From Aptenodytes patagonicus (taxonomy: Eukaryota; Chordata; Aves; Sphenisciformes; Spheniscidae): DNA of 64,000 bases. The stretch's first letter is position 1; every line of letters starts with the position of its first letter. Positions 38,680-50,687 of the stretch are shown piece by piece. Below the pieces are notes generated by a model. The model did no database searches, was not told where the DNA came from, and saw nothing but the letters and a program-made list of their open reading frames with translations. The stretch is from contig NC_134949.1 of assembly GCF_965638725.1 (NCBI RefSeq), forward strand, positions 39,522,151 to 39,586,150. The letters run 5' to 3'. The translations under genes were made by a program, and so were the position numbers.

Positions 38680-39560
38680 ACATAAAAATGCATCTGCAGT
38701 AGGGAGAAATTTTAATCAATCTATCAAATGAGTGGTAGCACTTTCAGATTTGAGAACAGCAAATGCAATAGCTGTCATCAACAAAAGGAGAAATAAAAAG
38801 CAAGGCAGAGAGAGACGTTATCTGACAACAGTGGTATGCAAGGCTTTAGAACAAATTATGAAATAATCAACCATTAAAGACAAGGAAGGGAAAGAATAAA
38901 ATGCAGCCTGCGTTCAATCAGAGGCAGATTGAAGCAAGAAGAACTTGATTTACTTGAGGATGGAATTAATAAAATAAAAGAAATGTGACTGTGCAAGTGC
39001 CAGTCCAGGTGTGTGGCTTCTAGTCAGAAGAAGCTGGGAGGGCATCCTTTGGAGGAGGAGAACGACCCCATGGTGCCACTGCTCATCACAGGAACCATCG
39101 AGGCAATGCTGCAATGGAAATGGACGCTGTGAAGGTTAATTGGGAAAGGTGTTTCCAAAACAGGGAGGAAGCGAATAATGCCAATGCACAGCTGTGGGTT
39201 AACCCTGTGCTATATAGATGAGTTCAAACTAGAAGTGGTCCAGACAAGTAGATAGCTCCTGTTTTATAAAAGAAGTCTAGAAGAGTTTGGCTTGTTCAAC
39301 TTCAGAAAAACAAAGACTGAGAGAAGATGTAATTGTTATCTGAACTACATTAGAGTGGGAAAACAGCAAATTCAGTAAGTCATGTAAGCTAACATAATAA
39401 ACTGATACTGGACAAAATGGCTATAAACTGGCCGTGGGTAAATTTAGACCAAAAGACAGAAGACTTCTGGGAATCAGAGCATGAGATTCTGGAACAGCCT
39501 TCCCAAATGAACAGGGAAGGATTCATAGGTATAAAACTTCTTCAAAGTATCTCATTCCAC
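38680..39560 (+). mobile_element. Older CR1 LINE fragment, internally rearranged
   Basis: The first part (about 38800-38990) resembles the CR1 block containing 'tatgcaaggctttagaacaa'. The last part (about 39290-39560) resembles the 'gaagagtttggcttgttcaa' to 'gagattctggaacagccttc' blocks nearer the 3' end. The 39000-39280 stretch between them does not match what CR1 should have there, so the copy is deleted and replaced or strongly diverged. It has the same orientation as the younger copy just upstream. Confidence 0.65.
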
Positions 39561-40499
39561 CCCTGAGCTCAGTATCTGGTGGATGCAGCTTATAAAAAAC
39601 TGTACAGTTTCCATTTACAGTCTTAAAAGTGATCATTTATATCAATTGGTCTGGTGAGTGGCTGTCTTATTGCTAGTTCCAGGCAAACTGGAATTCCTGA
39701 TTTTAGTACTGAGGAGCAAATCCTTGTTGTGCTTTCTTCTGTCTGACTGGACAACCATGGTGTTTCTTATAAAGTCACTTTTGAAGATGAACTGCAGTCT
39801 AGGTGATTTTTTTATCTTGCCTTTCATGAATGGGATTGAACTGATATCTTTAATGTCTTGTTTTTACCAGAGGGCACATTTTCTTATAGCTCTCCTTTAA
39901 ATCCTTTGCAATATTCCAATGTTTCCAAAAGTTGGAGCAGGCTCAGAAAACCAATAGTGAAACCACATGCAGAAGTTACAACATCTTCCTGCTTCATCTC
40001 AGTAGTCCTCATTCATGGACGAGTTGAGCACCTATATTCACTCTTTTTGCCATAGTACAACATGGGCAGCTTATAACAATTCTTAAGTCTTTTTACAGCC
40101 ACCAAAACACCCATCCTAAAGTTTGGATCTGGGAAATATTCTTTACTAGATTGTAGCCATCCAGCACATCAGTGTGACCTCTTCTCTTCCATCTATAAAA
40201 CCTCCCCCAAAGATTCACTTTATTTTCCTCTGTATAGAGGGATAAGTGCCAGGATCATGCTTTCTGTGGTCTGAAAACAGATTGTGCTGAACATATCTAT
40301 CAGATGAGTGTGGTTATTATCAGTGAGCTATTCGCCTCAATCATCCTTTGGTATCAGCAGGGGATGCAAGCCCAAGCTGCTTATCTCAGAGAGGCCGAGC
40401 CACTGACTCAAATCACAGCCCTGCACCCGATGCTGCGCCCCCTCTTTGTAGCCATTTGCAACCCTGCAATTTTCTCCAAGCTTTGAATGCCCTTGGCTT

Positions 40500-40830
40500 T
40501 GCTCAAGTGAAATGGGAAATTTTTCTAAAAACCCCCCAACATTTCACAGAGCGAGAAACCCACTCCCATTCCCGTGCTGACGTCAAAGTTGCCCCAAAAC
40601 GCCAGAAATAGCCTGAAACCGAGAAGCAGCGCAGCCACCCCATCACCATCCACGTTGCGGCTTCCCTTTGCACAGGGGAGGAAGGAGAGAGCAGGGGAGC
40701 CTCCCAGGAGCAGGGCAATGCCTGGTACCCGCCTGAGAAACTCCAAATTGATGGCTAGCGTGGGCTACCCTTCTCCAGCCGCCACCGCAGTTGTCCACCG
40801 GCTTGGGATTCACATCTGCAAGACCTCACA
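40500..40830. promoter_or_regulatory. GC-richer patch with a full CRE
   Basis: Between AT-rich flanks this about 330-bp stretch is enriched in G+C and CpG. It contains the palindromic cAMP-response element TGACGTCA at 40578-40585. It may be an enhancer or a promoter of an unannotated transcript between IFNG and IL26. Overlapping open frames on both strands (up to 130 codons) look like by-products of the composition. Confidence 0.4.
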
Positions 40831-41886
40831 GGGTGGTGTCGTACGTGAAACACTCTTTCCCCTACTGTGGGTAGAAAAACAGACTGCCTTTTCCACTGAC
40901 AGCATGTGGTTTCTCATTCACAAAAAAAATTTTTTCCTCACATCTAGGAGGCTCGATTGTAAATAGTTTTATCAAGTGACTAATTTACCGCACCTGTGGT
41001 TTATCTCTGTAAGCTTTCTTCATCACTTGGAAAGTGCTACTGGTTATTCCCTAATCGTTATACAGGAACAGAGAAAACATTTACACTGACATGACAAAAT
41101 TTGTCTAGGAGACGTCAGTGGGTTCTTTGCTCGTGGTTAGGGACCATGAGCTGGGCTGGCACAAACCACTTCTTCTTTTGTGCGGGGAGGGAGAAAACAG
41201 GAAATAATTGATGATGCTTTTATTGATGATGGACATGGGCTACCAAGCTTCATCTGTGACAATAAAACCACCGTGGTGTATTTTGCTGCTAGCTACTGCT
41301 CATTGAATCTTTAGGAGAAACAAGCAAACAAAAACCCTCTCTGCACCTTTGCTTCTTCAAGGAAGTTATTCCTTCTCATCAGCTCGGTCGAAAGCATGGT
41401 TGCACCATGAGTACCAAGATGACTTAAACGAGCAGCACTGGGGGAAAGTGGAAGGAAAAGCATCAAACAGTTAACATTAAAAAATGATGCATATTGATAA
41501 GCCAAAACTGTGCTATTATGTCATGTGTCTAAAGGTCTTTGACGCCTTAAAGAGAAGAAAAATATGATAATTGACTAAAAGGCTGTTTGCAAAACAAAAC
41601 CAAACCTGCACACACCTCAAAGGAAAATTAAATTTTGTGTACCCAGATGACACTGGCCCACTGGTGCTCACCAGTTAACTGCTTAAGCGCCAGATAAAAT
41701 GTTTGCAGCATTCAGCTTGTTCAGCTCAGGTTTTGGTAGATCAGGAGACATGGCAAACCACCTGCCTCCACAACCGGCTGCAGAAGTTTGGTTGGTGATG
41801 GGATCCAAGGCTGAAGCAGGCAGCTAGCTCAGCTGCTGACCCCAAGGCCAGGTAGCATCCTAGTGAAGTTCTCTTCTGTTTCTCAG

Positions 41887-42297
41887 GCCATCACAGCCAG
41901 TGATTTTGGGGAGAGTGTTGGAAGGGGCCCCATTTGCTGCTGCTGCTGCTGCAGAAGCACCAAGTGCCCAAGGGAGTTCTCTCTGTGGCATCTTTGGTCT
42001 AAAAGAAAAATTTCAGCTTCCACTGTGATGTCTGTGACAAGATTATTGACAGCTTCAGTGAAGCTCATTAAACAAACTCCTGCAGACCTTCTTCAGTGGC
42101 AGAGCCGCCTTTGCAGATTTCAACCCCTGCCTGGACAGAAAACAGCACAGCTTTTGACGCCAGCACTTCAGCACCGTGGGGTACTGCATCTGAGCACGTG
42201 CCTGAAAGAAGCAGTCAAACTATATGATCTTCCTCCAAACTTTTGTGTGTTGTTCAGAGAGGATGAATTGCCATTGATTAACTCATTTCTGAGATAA
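41887..42297 (+). other. Open frame behind an acceptor-like site (doubtful exon)
   Basis: A pyrimidine tract ending in ttctcag precedes 41887, after which one frame stays open for about 136 codons to a TAA at 42295-42297. An ATTAAA hexamer overlaps and follows the stop. It includes a (TGC)n run that would encode poly-Cys. I recognise no domain, and no convincing upstream exon was found. It could be a terminal exon of an unknown transcript, but chance is more likely. Confidence 0.2.
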
Positions 42298-43654
42298 TTA
42301 AAAGAGCACAGAGTGAATACAGACCTTTCTAGTATCAGGATGGACTGCAGAAACAGCAAGAATCTCCTCACGAGGCCCCCCAGGTTTATTTAATGGAAAT
42401 TAATTTTATCCTTTTCATAAGGATAAATTCATAAAATTTCATTATGTTGCCCTCTCACTATTTGAAAATTGCAGGACCTGCCCCTACCACTATCACAATT
42501 ATAGACTATTTTGGACACTCTTTTTATACCAGTAATGAAATTACTATCTATATACAACCTCATTCATAATCTCTAATTGAATTTCATTATTTTCTCTGCA
42601 ACTCCAGCTGCTGGAAGCTCTGCTCCCTGCTGTCTTTAAACAGATTTTTTAATGTGCAAAATACAGCAACACACTGAGGCTACGGCTGAGAGCCGAACAC
42701 CCCAGGCTCCTCTACTCACCCATCGTCACTCCCACACTCCCATGCCAGCTTCCTCCGGTTCCCTCTCCCTTTACATGCCCTCTTTCACTAAACTGTTAAA
42801 TTTAGGTTTTCTCAGGTTTTTATCTCTGAGAATTCAAAAATCAGGGAACGGTAATCAGGTAGCTGTTCTTACTTAAATATTTTAGCATGGCATGTTCTTC
42901 CACTGCTTTGCCAGGTTGCTGAGCCAGAAAGATGCTTTCCCCTACCTGGAGGTGACACATCTCTAAAAAGGGCATCATGTCCTGGGGCGAGGAGGGGAGG
43001 CACTCTGGGGCCAGCCAGTCAATGGCCGAGGAGCAGGGAGACCTGCATGACCCTTTTACGGGCAACACAAGAAAAACATCCCTGGCGGTGCCCATGCTGC
43101 AAGGAGAGAATTGGAAGCAAGAGAAGAGGCAGGCTGGTTTCCACCCCAGGGCCTTGGACCAAAAGCCTCAGCATCACTGGTGAGGGCCCTGCAATCTTCT
43201 TCAGAAATAACTTACAAAAGAGAAACATCTGTGACTTCTCATCTGTCTTAATTGTATTTCAAAATTCATTTGACCCTTTCCTCTTGCAGGAGTTCACGCT
43301 CTCCTGCAGTTGGTCGTTCACCTTGCACAAAGGTTTTGTGGCCAGACATTTGCTCGTAGTTTTTCCTTCTACTGTGGAAAAAGAGCCCCTTGCTCTTCAA
43401 CTGCCCTTTGCACCAAGGCACTGACAGCCAACAGTCACCACGGGACTGTACTTGATTTAGTAACATCTGGACACAGAGGCGGGTTTGCCAGGGCGAATGA
43501 GGGGGTCACCGGAGGTGATGTGCATGGTTTGGTGACAGGACAGCATCTCTGCAGCTGCACAAGTCCCACTGCTCACACTGCAGCTGCATCCAGCTCTGTA
43601 ACACTTTACACTGTCCAGAAATGACGCAATGGCCCTTCAAAGTCAGCATTCTAT

Positions 43655-43780
43655 GGCTACTACCAGAGGTTTTCAAGGTCCAATTGGATAAAGCCTTGGG
43701 CAGCCTGGTCTGACATCCTGGTGGACCCTGCTTTGAGCAGGAGGTCAGACCACAGGCCTCCAGAGGCCCCTGGGCAGCCT
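43655..43780 (+). mobile_element. CR1 3' end remnant
   Basis: The plus strand blocks 'gttttcaaggtccaattgga', 'gccttgggcagcctggtctg' and 'ctttgagcaggaggtcagac' follow the CR1 3' terminal order (tattcaaggt, gccctgagcaacctgat, gcagggggttggac). It is short and has lost the terminal tandem octamers. Confidence 0.7.
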
Positions 43781-45184
43781 CATTTCCCTGTGGCCCTGTG
43801 GCTTTATGACTACTGCTGCATTTCAGAGCTGCAACCCCATCCATGGGAGTGAAAAAACATTATCCATAATGGTTTGCAATTTAGCATTCAAACCTACTCC
43901 CAACATATGTCACCAGCATCTTTATTCCATGATAGTCCCCAGCTTCACTCGATTGTATTGTATTTCCATTACCCCCCTTTTGCCTCTGGCAATGCTCCTC
44001 AGACCTACTGCCTGCCTTTATATTTCCTAATCTCTCTTCCACTGGAGCCAACAGAATAGGAATACCAAGCTAAATATTGATTTTTAAATGAAAACTGAAT
44101 TAAGGTAAAACCATTCTCCACACATGTTCCTGGAGAGCGAGCCTCCCACAGCTCAGCAGCTCCTGTCGGTTTTCAGGATCAGGTACCCCCGTGGCAGTCA
44201 TTATTTACAATATGAAGAAGCTTTGCCAGAGATGGGGGAAGCTGCAGGGTGACCACAGCACAGCTGTGCGAGTGCTGCTGTAACCTTTCCGTTCCCATAA
44301 CAGCACTGCGTGCCCGGGCATCCTTTCTCTTCGCAGCTCTCTCCCATCGAACGCCCCGCAGTTGCTGAGCGGGACGACGACTCAAGCAGTACCTGGGCTC
44401 GGTGGCTACAGGGGGCTATTTTGGGAAACAACTTATTAATCACTAGACCAAAAGTCCATGCGTTTCACCTTTGGCCACGCATCTTTGCAGTGAGGAAGCT
44501 GCTATTGCAGTCTCTAGAAACTGGTGTATGTTGTGGGCATGAAGAAACAGTGACCAAATGGCCAAATCCAACACAAGTTACATCATTGTCCAAATCCCAT
44601 TCTTATTCCCATGTTTCAGGAAAAATTATCCTCCTCCTAATGCTGTCTGAGGGAAACTATCCCAGCGTTTGCTAAGGACTACATTATAACATCACCTCAG
44701 GGCTCCAGCTGAGATCAGGAATTTGCTGTAGATGGTTCTGGTTACAGCAGAAATTACTTATTAAGGGATAGTCTCTGCTCTGAACATTTTGCACTTCAGA
44801 GAAAAAAGCACTTCAGGGAAAATAGAGAAAATTCGTACATGGTCTTGTCTGTGATGGAAATTGCTGTCTTTGCTGACTGTTGCTGTATTATTTACATAAC
44901 GCCAAAACTGCATGTGCAGCTGCCGCTTTCCACTAGATCAGTGTTTTTTAAGAAGTTATGAGCTAGTGACAATTTTAATACACAGCCACATATTTTTCAT
45001 TCTTCCCTTTGCAGTAACAGTCACAAAATACCCTTTTTTCCATGTAATAAGAGTCACTACTCCAAAAAGACTGAAACACTGTGATAAGACACGCCACGCT
45101 AAGCAATAGTGACAACAATTAACACTACACAGGGGTATTAATTTCCTTCTGAGGATTTCTGTACACAAAGTAAAGATAAATTAA

Positions 45185-45355
45185 CTTAGGCAAATAATTG
45201 ATAGACAATTTTTCCATTTGTCAAAGGAGAACAGAACCTTAATGAAGCAACTGGTCTACGGTCACATAGGAAGTCTGTAGTAAAACCAGGGACTGAATTC
45301 ATATCTGATTTATAACCCTAGTCTTTGGTTATATGCCCAACTTTCTTCCCCTGCC
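45185..45355 (-). mobile_element. MIR-like ancient SINE relic
   Basis: Read on the minus strand, the blocks 'gaattcagtccctggtttta', 'gacttcctatgtgaccgtag' and 'ctcctttgacaaatgg' follow the MIR consensus order (gttcgaatccc, gctgtgtgacct, ctgtaaaatgg). It is about 170 bp and heavily diverged. Confidence 0.6.
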
Positions 45356-46271
45356 TTTTTTATTTCAATTCTAGGTTTGTGGCAATTGAATTTAAGAAAA
45401 CCCCTTCTAATCCAACTGCATATCTATCTCAGTTTTCCACCTAAGAAGACTACTTATGAAACATGCTTTAACACTTTCTCCATCAACTGAAGAGTCAGAA
45501 GTAAACTGGGACCAACATGAGTCTTGTTTTCTAAGAGTGACACCTAGAGTTTCATCTGAAAAATTAAAAAGCTTTCCTTTACTTATCCAGTTTTAAAAGG
45601 CAATAAGCTTTTGTCCATATTATTACTTCAAATCGTCAGTTAAATATATTCAGTACTAATTATTTTGCTATGTTTTTGTGAAGATACAACACAATATTTG
45701 TTGCTAAGTGGCCTGTATATGGCATCTGTCATTTATCGCAAGACTTCTCTATTAAATAATGACCTTTATTTTGCAGATGCCATATTTTGCCTTTCATTCA
45801 GGAGTGTTTAATTGCTTTGGAAATGTCATTTGCATTACTGCATGAAGGCATGCACCATGCCCAGAGACTGGCCCCCAGGAACGCAGCGTGGCGGCCAGGC
45901 TTGCCCTTCCTCACCCCTCCACTGCAGGGCACAGCACCAGTCACCGGGGAAGAAGGTGCTGCTTGTGGGTTGATACGTAATTAGACAAATCACTTAAATC
46001 CAGCTGGAATCTGTAAAAATTAGTTATCTGATCCACTTAGGCCCATTTCAAAGTTCATCCATCTCTTTGTGTGTCACCTGTGTACCTCTGCATCCCTTTG
46101 AAAAACAGGTGGCAGTCCTCATTTTGTGAAATTATTTTTAGCCACAGAGCTCATATCCACCTTTGCACCTTAGCACAGCAGAAAACACAAACAATCCACA
46201 CACAATCATTGTAGACTGCTTCTGGAGTTTTTCTTTTTCAACTCTGAACATCCATGAGGGGAGAAAAAAGC

Positions 46272-46288
46272 AAAAAAAAAAAAAAAAA
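46272..46288 (+). repeat. A17 homopolymer
   Basis: Seventeen consecutive A residues are preceded by an A-rich stretch. No retrogene body or flanking duplication was recognised on either side. Confidence 0.9.
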
Positions 46289-46760
46289 CGTGAAAATCCC
46301 ACTGACTGGATGTGGTAGCTCAGCAAAAATTCCACAACGAAAGTCTTCAGCAACCTGAATCACCTGAAAACATTGCCCATGGATCCTCTGAATTAAACAT
46401 GGAAGTTCTTCTGTTTGCAGGTGTCACTGGCTGCCTTCTATGCCTGAGAAGCAGCAGCCGCTTCTGCTACCGCAGCCATGGGGACCCCCGCACTGAGCTT
46501 TCAGATCCCAGCTACTGCTCCCTGCCAGCGGCAAGGACTGAATGGTGACGTCTGATGAAGGCTGGTGAGGCCATGCCCATGGTCGGTTTTCTATTCCATA
46601 CACCAGAGTTTGGACAAAAAACATTAAAACAGAAAGCAAACCTAAATCTCACAAACAAATGGATGAGCTGTGTGAGCAAATCCACGAGAAAGGACACCAC
46701 GTTAAATGAAAATTAAATTACACGCTCGAAAAAGACCACGATGTTAAATGTACCACCTTT

Positions 46761-46765
46761 GCCAC
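46761..46765 (+). repeat. Target-site duplication of the LTR, left copy
   Basis: GCCAC directly precedes the TG of the LTR and is repeated exactly after its CA at 47359-47363. The identity of the two copies shows that the LTR ends are correctly placed. Confidence 0.9.
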
Positions 46766-47358
46766 TGTCCTGGTTTCAGCAGGGATAGAGTTAATTTCCT
46801 TCCTAGTAGCTGGTACAGTGCTGTGTTTTGGATTTAGGGTGAGAACAATGTTGATAACTCACCGATGTTTTAGTTGTTGCTAGGTAGTGTTTACACTAGT
46901 CAAGGACTTTTCAGCTTCCCATGCTCTACCGCCTGAGAAGGCTGGAGGTGCACAAGAAGCTGGGAGGGGGCACAGCCAGGACAGCTGACCGAAACTGGCC
47001 AAAGGGATATTCCATACCATGTGACGTCATGCTCAGTATATAAAGCTGGGGGAAGAAGAAGGAAGGGGGGGACGTTTGGAGTGATGGCGTTTGTCTTCCC
47101 AAGTAACCGTTACGCGTGATGGAGCCCTGCTTTCCTGGAGATGGCTGAACACCTGCCTGCCGATGGGAAGTAGTGAACGAATTCCTTGTTTTGCTTTGCT
47201 TGCGTGCGCGGCTTTTGCTTTACCTATTAAACTGTCTTTATCTCAACCCACGAGTTTTTCTCACTTTTACCCTTCTGATTCTCTCCTCCATCCCACCGGG
47301 GGTGAGTGAGCGAGCGGCTGCGTGGTGCTCAGTTGCCAACTGAGATTAAACCGCGACA
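46766..47358 (+). mobile_element. Solo LTR of an avian endogenous retrovirus
   Basis: This 593-bp element begins TGTCCTGGTTTCAGC and ends accgcgaca, giving the canonical TG...CA termini. It is flanked by an exact 5-bp target duplication, GCCAC, at 46761-46765 and 47359-47363. Its start, its 'ccatgtgacgtcatgctcag' block and its TATA region match a solo LTR common in bird genomes. It has a TATATAAA box at 47037-47044 and an ATTAAA poly(A) signal at 47226-47231. No viral genes remain, so the internal part was lost by LTR-LTR recombination. It points opposite to IFNG and IL26. Confidence 0.93.
47034..47044 (+). promoter_or_regulatory. LTR core promoter
   Basis: A TATATAAA box follows a CRE-like GTGACGTCA about 15 bp upstream (47021-47029). 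This marks the U3/R boundary of the LTR. Transcription would run rightwards toward the IL26 3' end. Confidence 0.6.
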
Positions 47359-47363
47359 GCCAC

Positions 47364-50300
47364 TGTCTCTCTAATTAACCATTTTGGTTTTAATTGAAAA
47401 AAAATGTATGTTGAGTTGCAACCCCCTTGTATTAGTTAGACATTTGCCCCAACTCTCCAAGCTGATGTTGAATATTGGCTCCTCAGGATGGTGGGACTTC
47501 GCTGCAGTTGTTTATCTGCAGGGCAAACGTTTGAAATGATGGAGTCATGGCTTTTCCGGCTGAGAAAGTGAACGTACCCTCAGCCAGTTACATGTCCCTT
47601 TTCTTGGGTCCCCCCGCTGCCCAGCTCAGCCTGGGGTCCCCCCGCTCACCCTGGAGAGAGCATCGCGCCCCAGGAAATGTTCAGGCTCCCGCTCCAGCCA
47701 TGTGTGGCCAGGATGGGTCCTGCACTTTTGGGCAGTGGCGTCCTGTGTCTGCCCTGGTCTGTCTCTGCAGCCTCCTGTTAATTATAGCACTGGGATGGCT
47801 TTCCCTGTTTCTCCTCCCTGAATGTGCTATTTTGGCAACAACCAGCTTCATGAAATCTAAAGGAGAGAGTTAGGACTGTGTTTCAGTCTTGTTAGCCTCC
47901 TAGGTGTCATCTTACTGTGTAAGGAGAGCGTTCCAAAACAGCAAAAAAAGGAAATTCAGCAAGATCTAAATATTTTGGAGGTGAGTCCTCAGAGCTAGGA
48001 ATGCTATATTCAGGCTTTGTTTGTTTTATAATATAGTTTGCTCAAATAAAACACAGTTGCCTGGTAAGGTACTGCAACAAAACCTGGTGTGTCGTATACT
48101 GCAACTCCCTCTAGTAATAAAATAACAAATAATGAAATAATGTAACATAACACTACTAATAAAATAGAGGATTAAATCTGTGTCTCATTGCTAAACACGC
48201 AAGGCATTCAGCTGGAGCTGGTATTCCTCTGGATTAAGGGGCATAAGGCAGCTTTCCTCGCCTCGCCTGCGCCTTTTATATATTACTCCATATATGTTCC
48301 GGATTGGCAGGTCGCTGTCAAATTTAAAATCACCATGTAGGATGGCACATTAGGTTTGCCGTCTCCAAGAGTAAGAAAGTATATGCATAAGAACATTTTT
48401 TGTCAGGCATATCTATTATCCTTCACAAGGAACAGGTTTAAATTTATAGTGCCAAGGTATTAGGAACAATTTTAGCAGGTGATACATTCCTCACTGGTTG
48501 GGTCCTTTTATGTTTTTTTTTTGTTGGGTATTTTTGAGAATTATTTACTGGCTAGCTTTTATAGGACAGTTTACAACTGAATTTATCTTACAAAATATTC
48601 TCACTCTTCTCTTTTACTCCTGCCATGGTCACCTGGGCAGTCTATGCCCAAGCTCTGTCCTTTCATGCCAATGGCTGAGGAAGCTGGAGATCAAAGACGA
48701 TGTGAAAATGATACAGGTCAAAAAAATATGAACTCTGCATAGGGAAGCTTTCAGTCACCATCTGACTAGTTATGTGAGAGGTAACATTGGTTTATTCATG
48801 TATCATATTTCCTTTTGTCTGCATAACTGATTTCCCATCTTCAGAAGAGTAACAAGAAATGGAATTTACCTGAGAATTGTCCATGGCAGAGACTGTTGGA
48901 TTTTTTCCTCCCTTTAGAGTTCTTCAAGTCATCCCTTCTTTTTACCAAACCTGTGGGATATACATAAACTGGTGAAATCATGGTAATGGAAGAAAATGCC
49001 CAGCAAACAGAAACTACCACATATTAACATTTCTTTACATAAGTATTAGATTAAAATGTCTCCAGTGTTTATCCTAATGCATTAACAGGCACGCCAAGTC
49101 AGCTCCTCTGAACGGGGATGTTTAGTATGTGTCGACTAAAGTCAACACAGGGACATCAAGAGGCCCCTGCAAAAGATGTGTACCAGTGCCATGGCACTGA
49201 CTGCTGAACTCCGGAATACACTGAGCGCACGAAGTGCATGCTGTTATCGCTGTCCCGGCACCACAGTCAGTCAGTAGTATTTCCCAAGAGCATCCACCAT
49301 TGTACTTTACCAGAAAAATGTCCTCTATTTCAACGTGTAACTAACATAATTCCTTGATGTTAACTGCTAGAAAGCCAATGGTATGACAGGCCATTGCTTG
49401 TGCTGAAAGGTTCATGTCTTTATTCCACCGTTCTTCATATTAAACATATGTATAAAGCAATTGCCTTGTGTTCTCATTGAAGATAAGCCTTTGCATCTGT
49501 CTGAGGACATTTGTTATATAAAGCACCAATGCTTAAAAACAGTGTATTGTCATCAGAAGCTGCTGTCGCTGAGATTTGCTGAATGCTTTGGTAGGTTCCC
49601 AAAATTATGGCATCCTTCCTTTTTTTTAATGAAGTAGAGGGTACTAATGAGTAACTTGCACATTGCAATTTAATATTGCTTTTCTTTGGCTTTTGCCACA
49701 AGTGGCCAGTGCCGATGCAGTGTGTCGCAAAGCTATGGAAGAAGCTGGAAGAGAAAGCCAGCCACGCTCCAGGTCTCTGAGGCATCAGAAAGGACAAATC
49801 GCACACAGTTTGCGGGTAGGGAGAGGTGAGGTGGCGTTGTAAGGAACTGCTGGAGTACAGGCTCGCACGTAGCTCTGATCCCAACGGAAGCAGGTCACAA
49901 GCTGGATTCACCCATAGCTTCATGCTTTCTCCCCTCCAGGATGCTGGGCAGCGATTTGCAAGTTTAAAGAAGAGACGATGCTCTTCTCTCTCTTCGACCC
50001 CCACCAGCCACTAACAACTCACCTGGATGAAGATCAACAGCCTGCTAGCAGCAGTGGTGGCCCTTTCATGACTTCAGGAGTGGGGATAGCCAGGCTGCCT
50101 CCTACTGCTCTAGCTACTACCTGTGCGAGGACCCCAGAGAGTTTCTGAGTGGTCCCTGAAGGAATAAAAATGAAGGTGCGCTGATCATAGTCTGTTCAGA
50201 GAGCACATGTAGTTGGACCCTGGAATCGAAAGATCACCTGTCAGAGACCAACCACCACCCCTGGGCTGCAGAAGGCCACAACACAGAGGAACTGGCTCAG

Positions 50301-50681
50301 GTTCTTCGGTGTCAGCAGACCGATGTATTCAATGCCCCTGACATACTAGCACTATGAGATCTGAAATTTTGCAGAATCTCACCCCCATGGAAGTGCAAAC
50401 ACACAGATTAGGAATATTTTCATCACCTAGGTAGTTTCTTCTGGTAAATCTTTAAAAATGTGAGAAAACTAGAACTCCATCTTCATTCTGTACTATATGA
50501 AAGATCTTTTGGAAACCACTACCATCACTTGAGTAACAACTTCCCATAAATCTCTCTCAAACCATTTTGCAATCCTAGTCAAAGGCAATCCATTTATTAT
50601 GTTTTCTGCATTGTGTGAGCTCATGTAGAGCATGTGACATCTGAAGGTCATGCATGAGTCATAGACATTAACTGGAGTATG
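47364..50681. other. IFNG-IL26 spacer, right part
   Basis: No gene or recognised transposon was seen. Around 47600-47800 the sequence is GC-richer with a short repeated 'ggtccccccgct' motif. The longest open frame of the window (49474-50004, minus, 176 codons) lies here. It has no recognisable domain and overlaps open frames on the other strand, so I regard it as chance. Confidence 0.5.
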
Positions 50682-50687
50682 TTTATT
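50682..50687 (-). terminator. IL26: IL26 polyadenylation signal candidate
   Basis: The minus strand reads AATAAA here, 571-576 bp after the IL26 stop codon. It is the first canonical hexamer downstream. A second lies at 50593-50598. The predicted 3'UTR is about 590 nt. Confidence 0.55.

Noticed and set aside
41863-41886. ATG upstream of the open frame ending at 42297, as the start of a single-exon gene
   Set aside because: The ATG lies in the pyrimidine tract of an acceptor-like site, has no recognised promoter, and the product matches no family; only a doubtful exon is kept.
47547-47873. 108-codon plus-strand open frame just after the solo LTR, considered as a captured or retroviral gene
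   Set aside because: It lies outside the target-site duplication, resembles no retroviral protein, and has no splice context.
49474-50004. Longest open frame of the window, 176 codons on the minus strand between IL26 and IFNG
   Set aside because: No recognised domain or signal peptide, no splice context, and open frames overlap it on the other strand. The composition looks non-coding, and this length is expected by chance in 64 kb.
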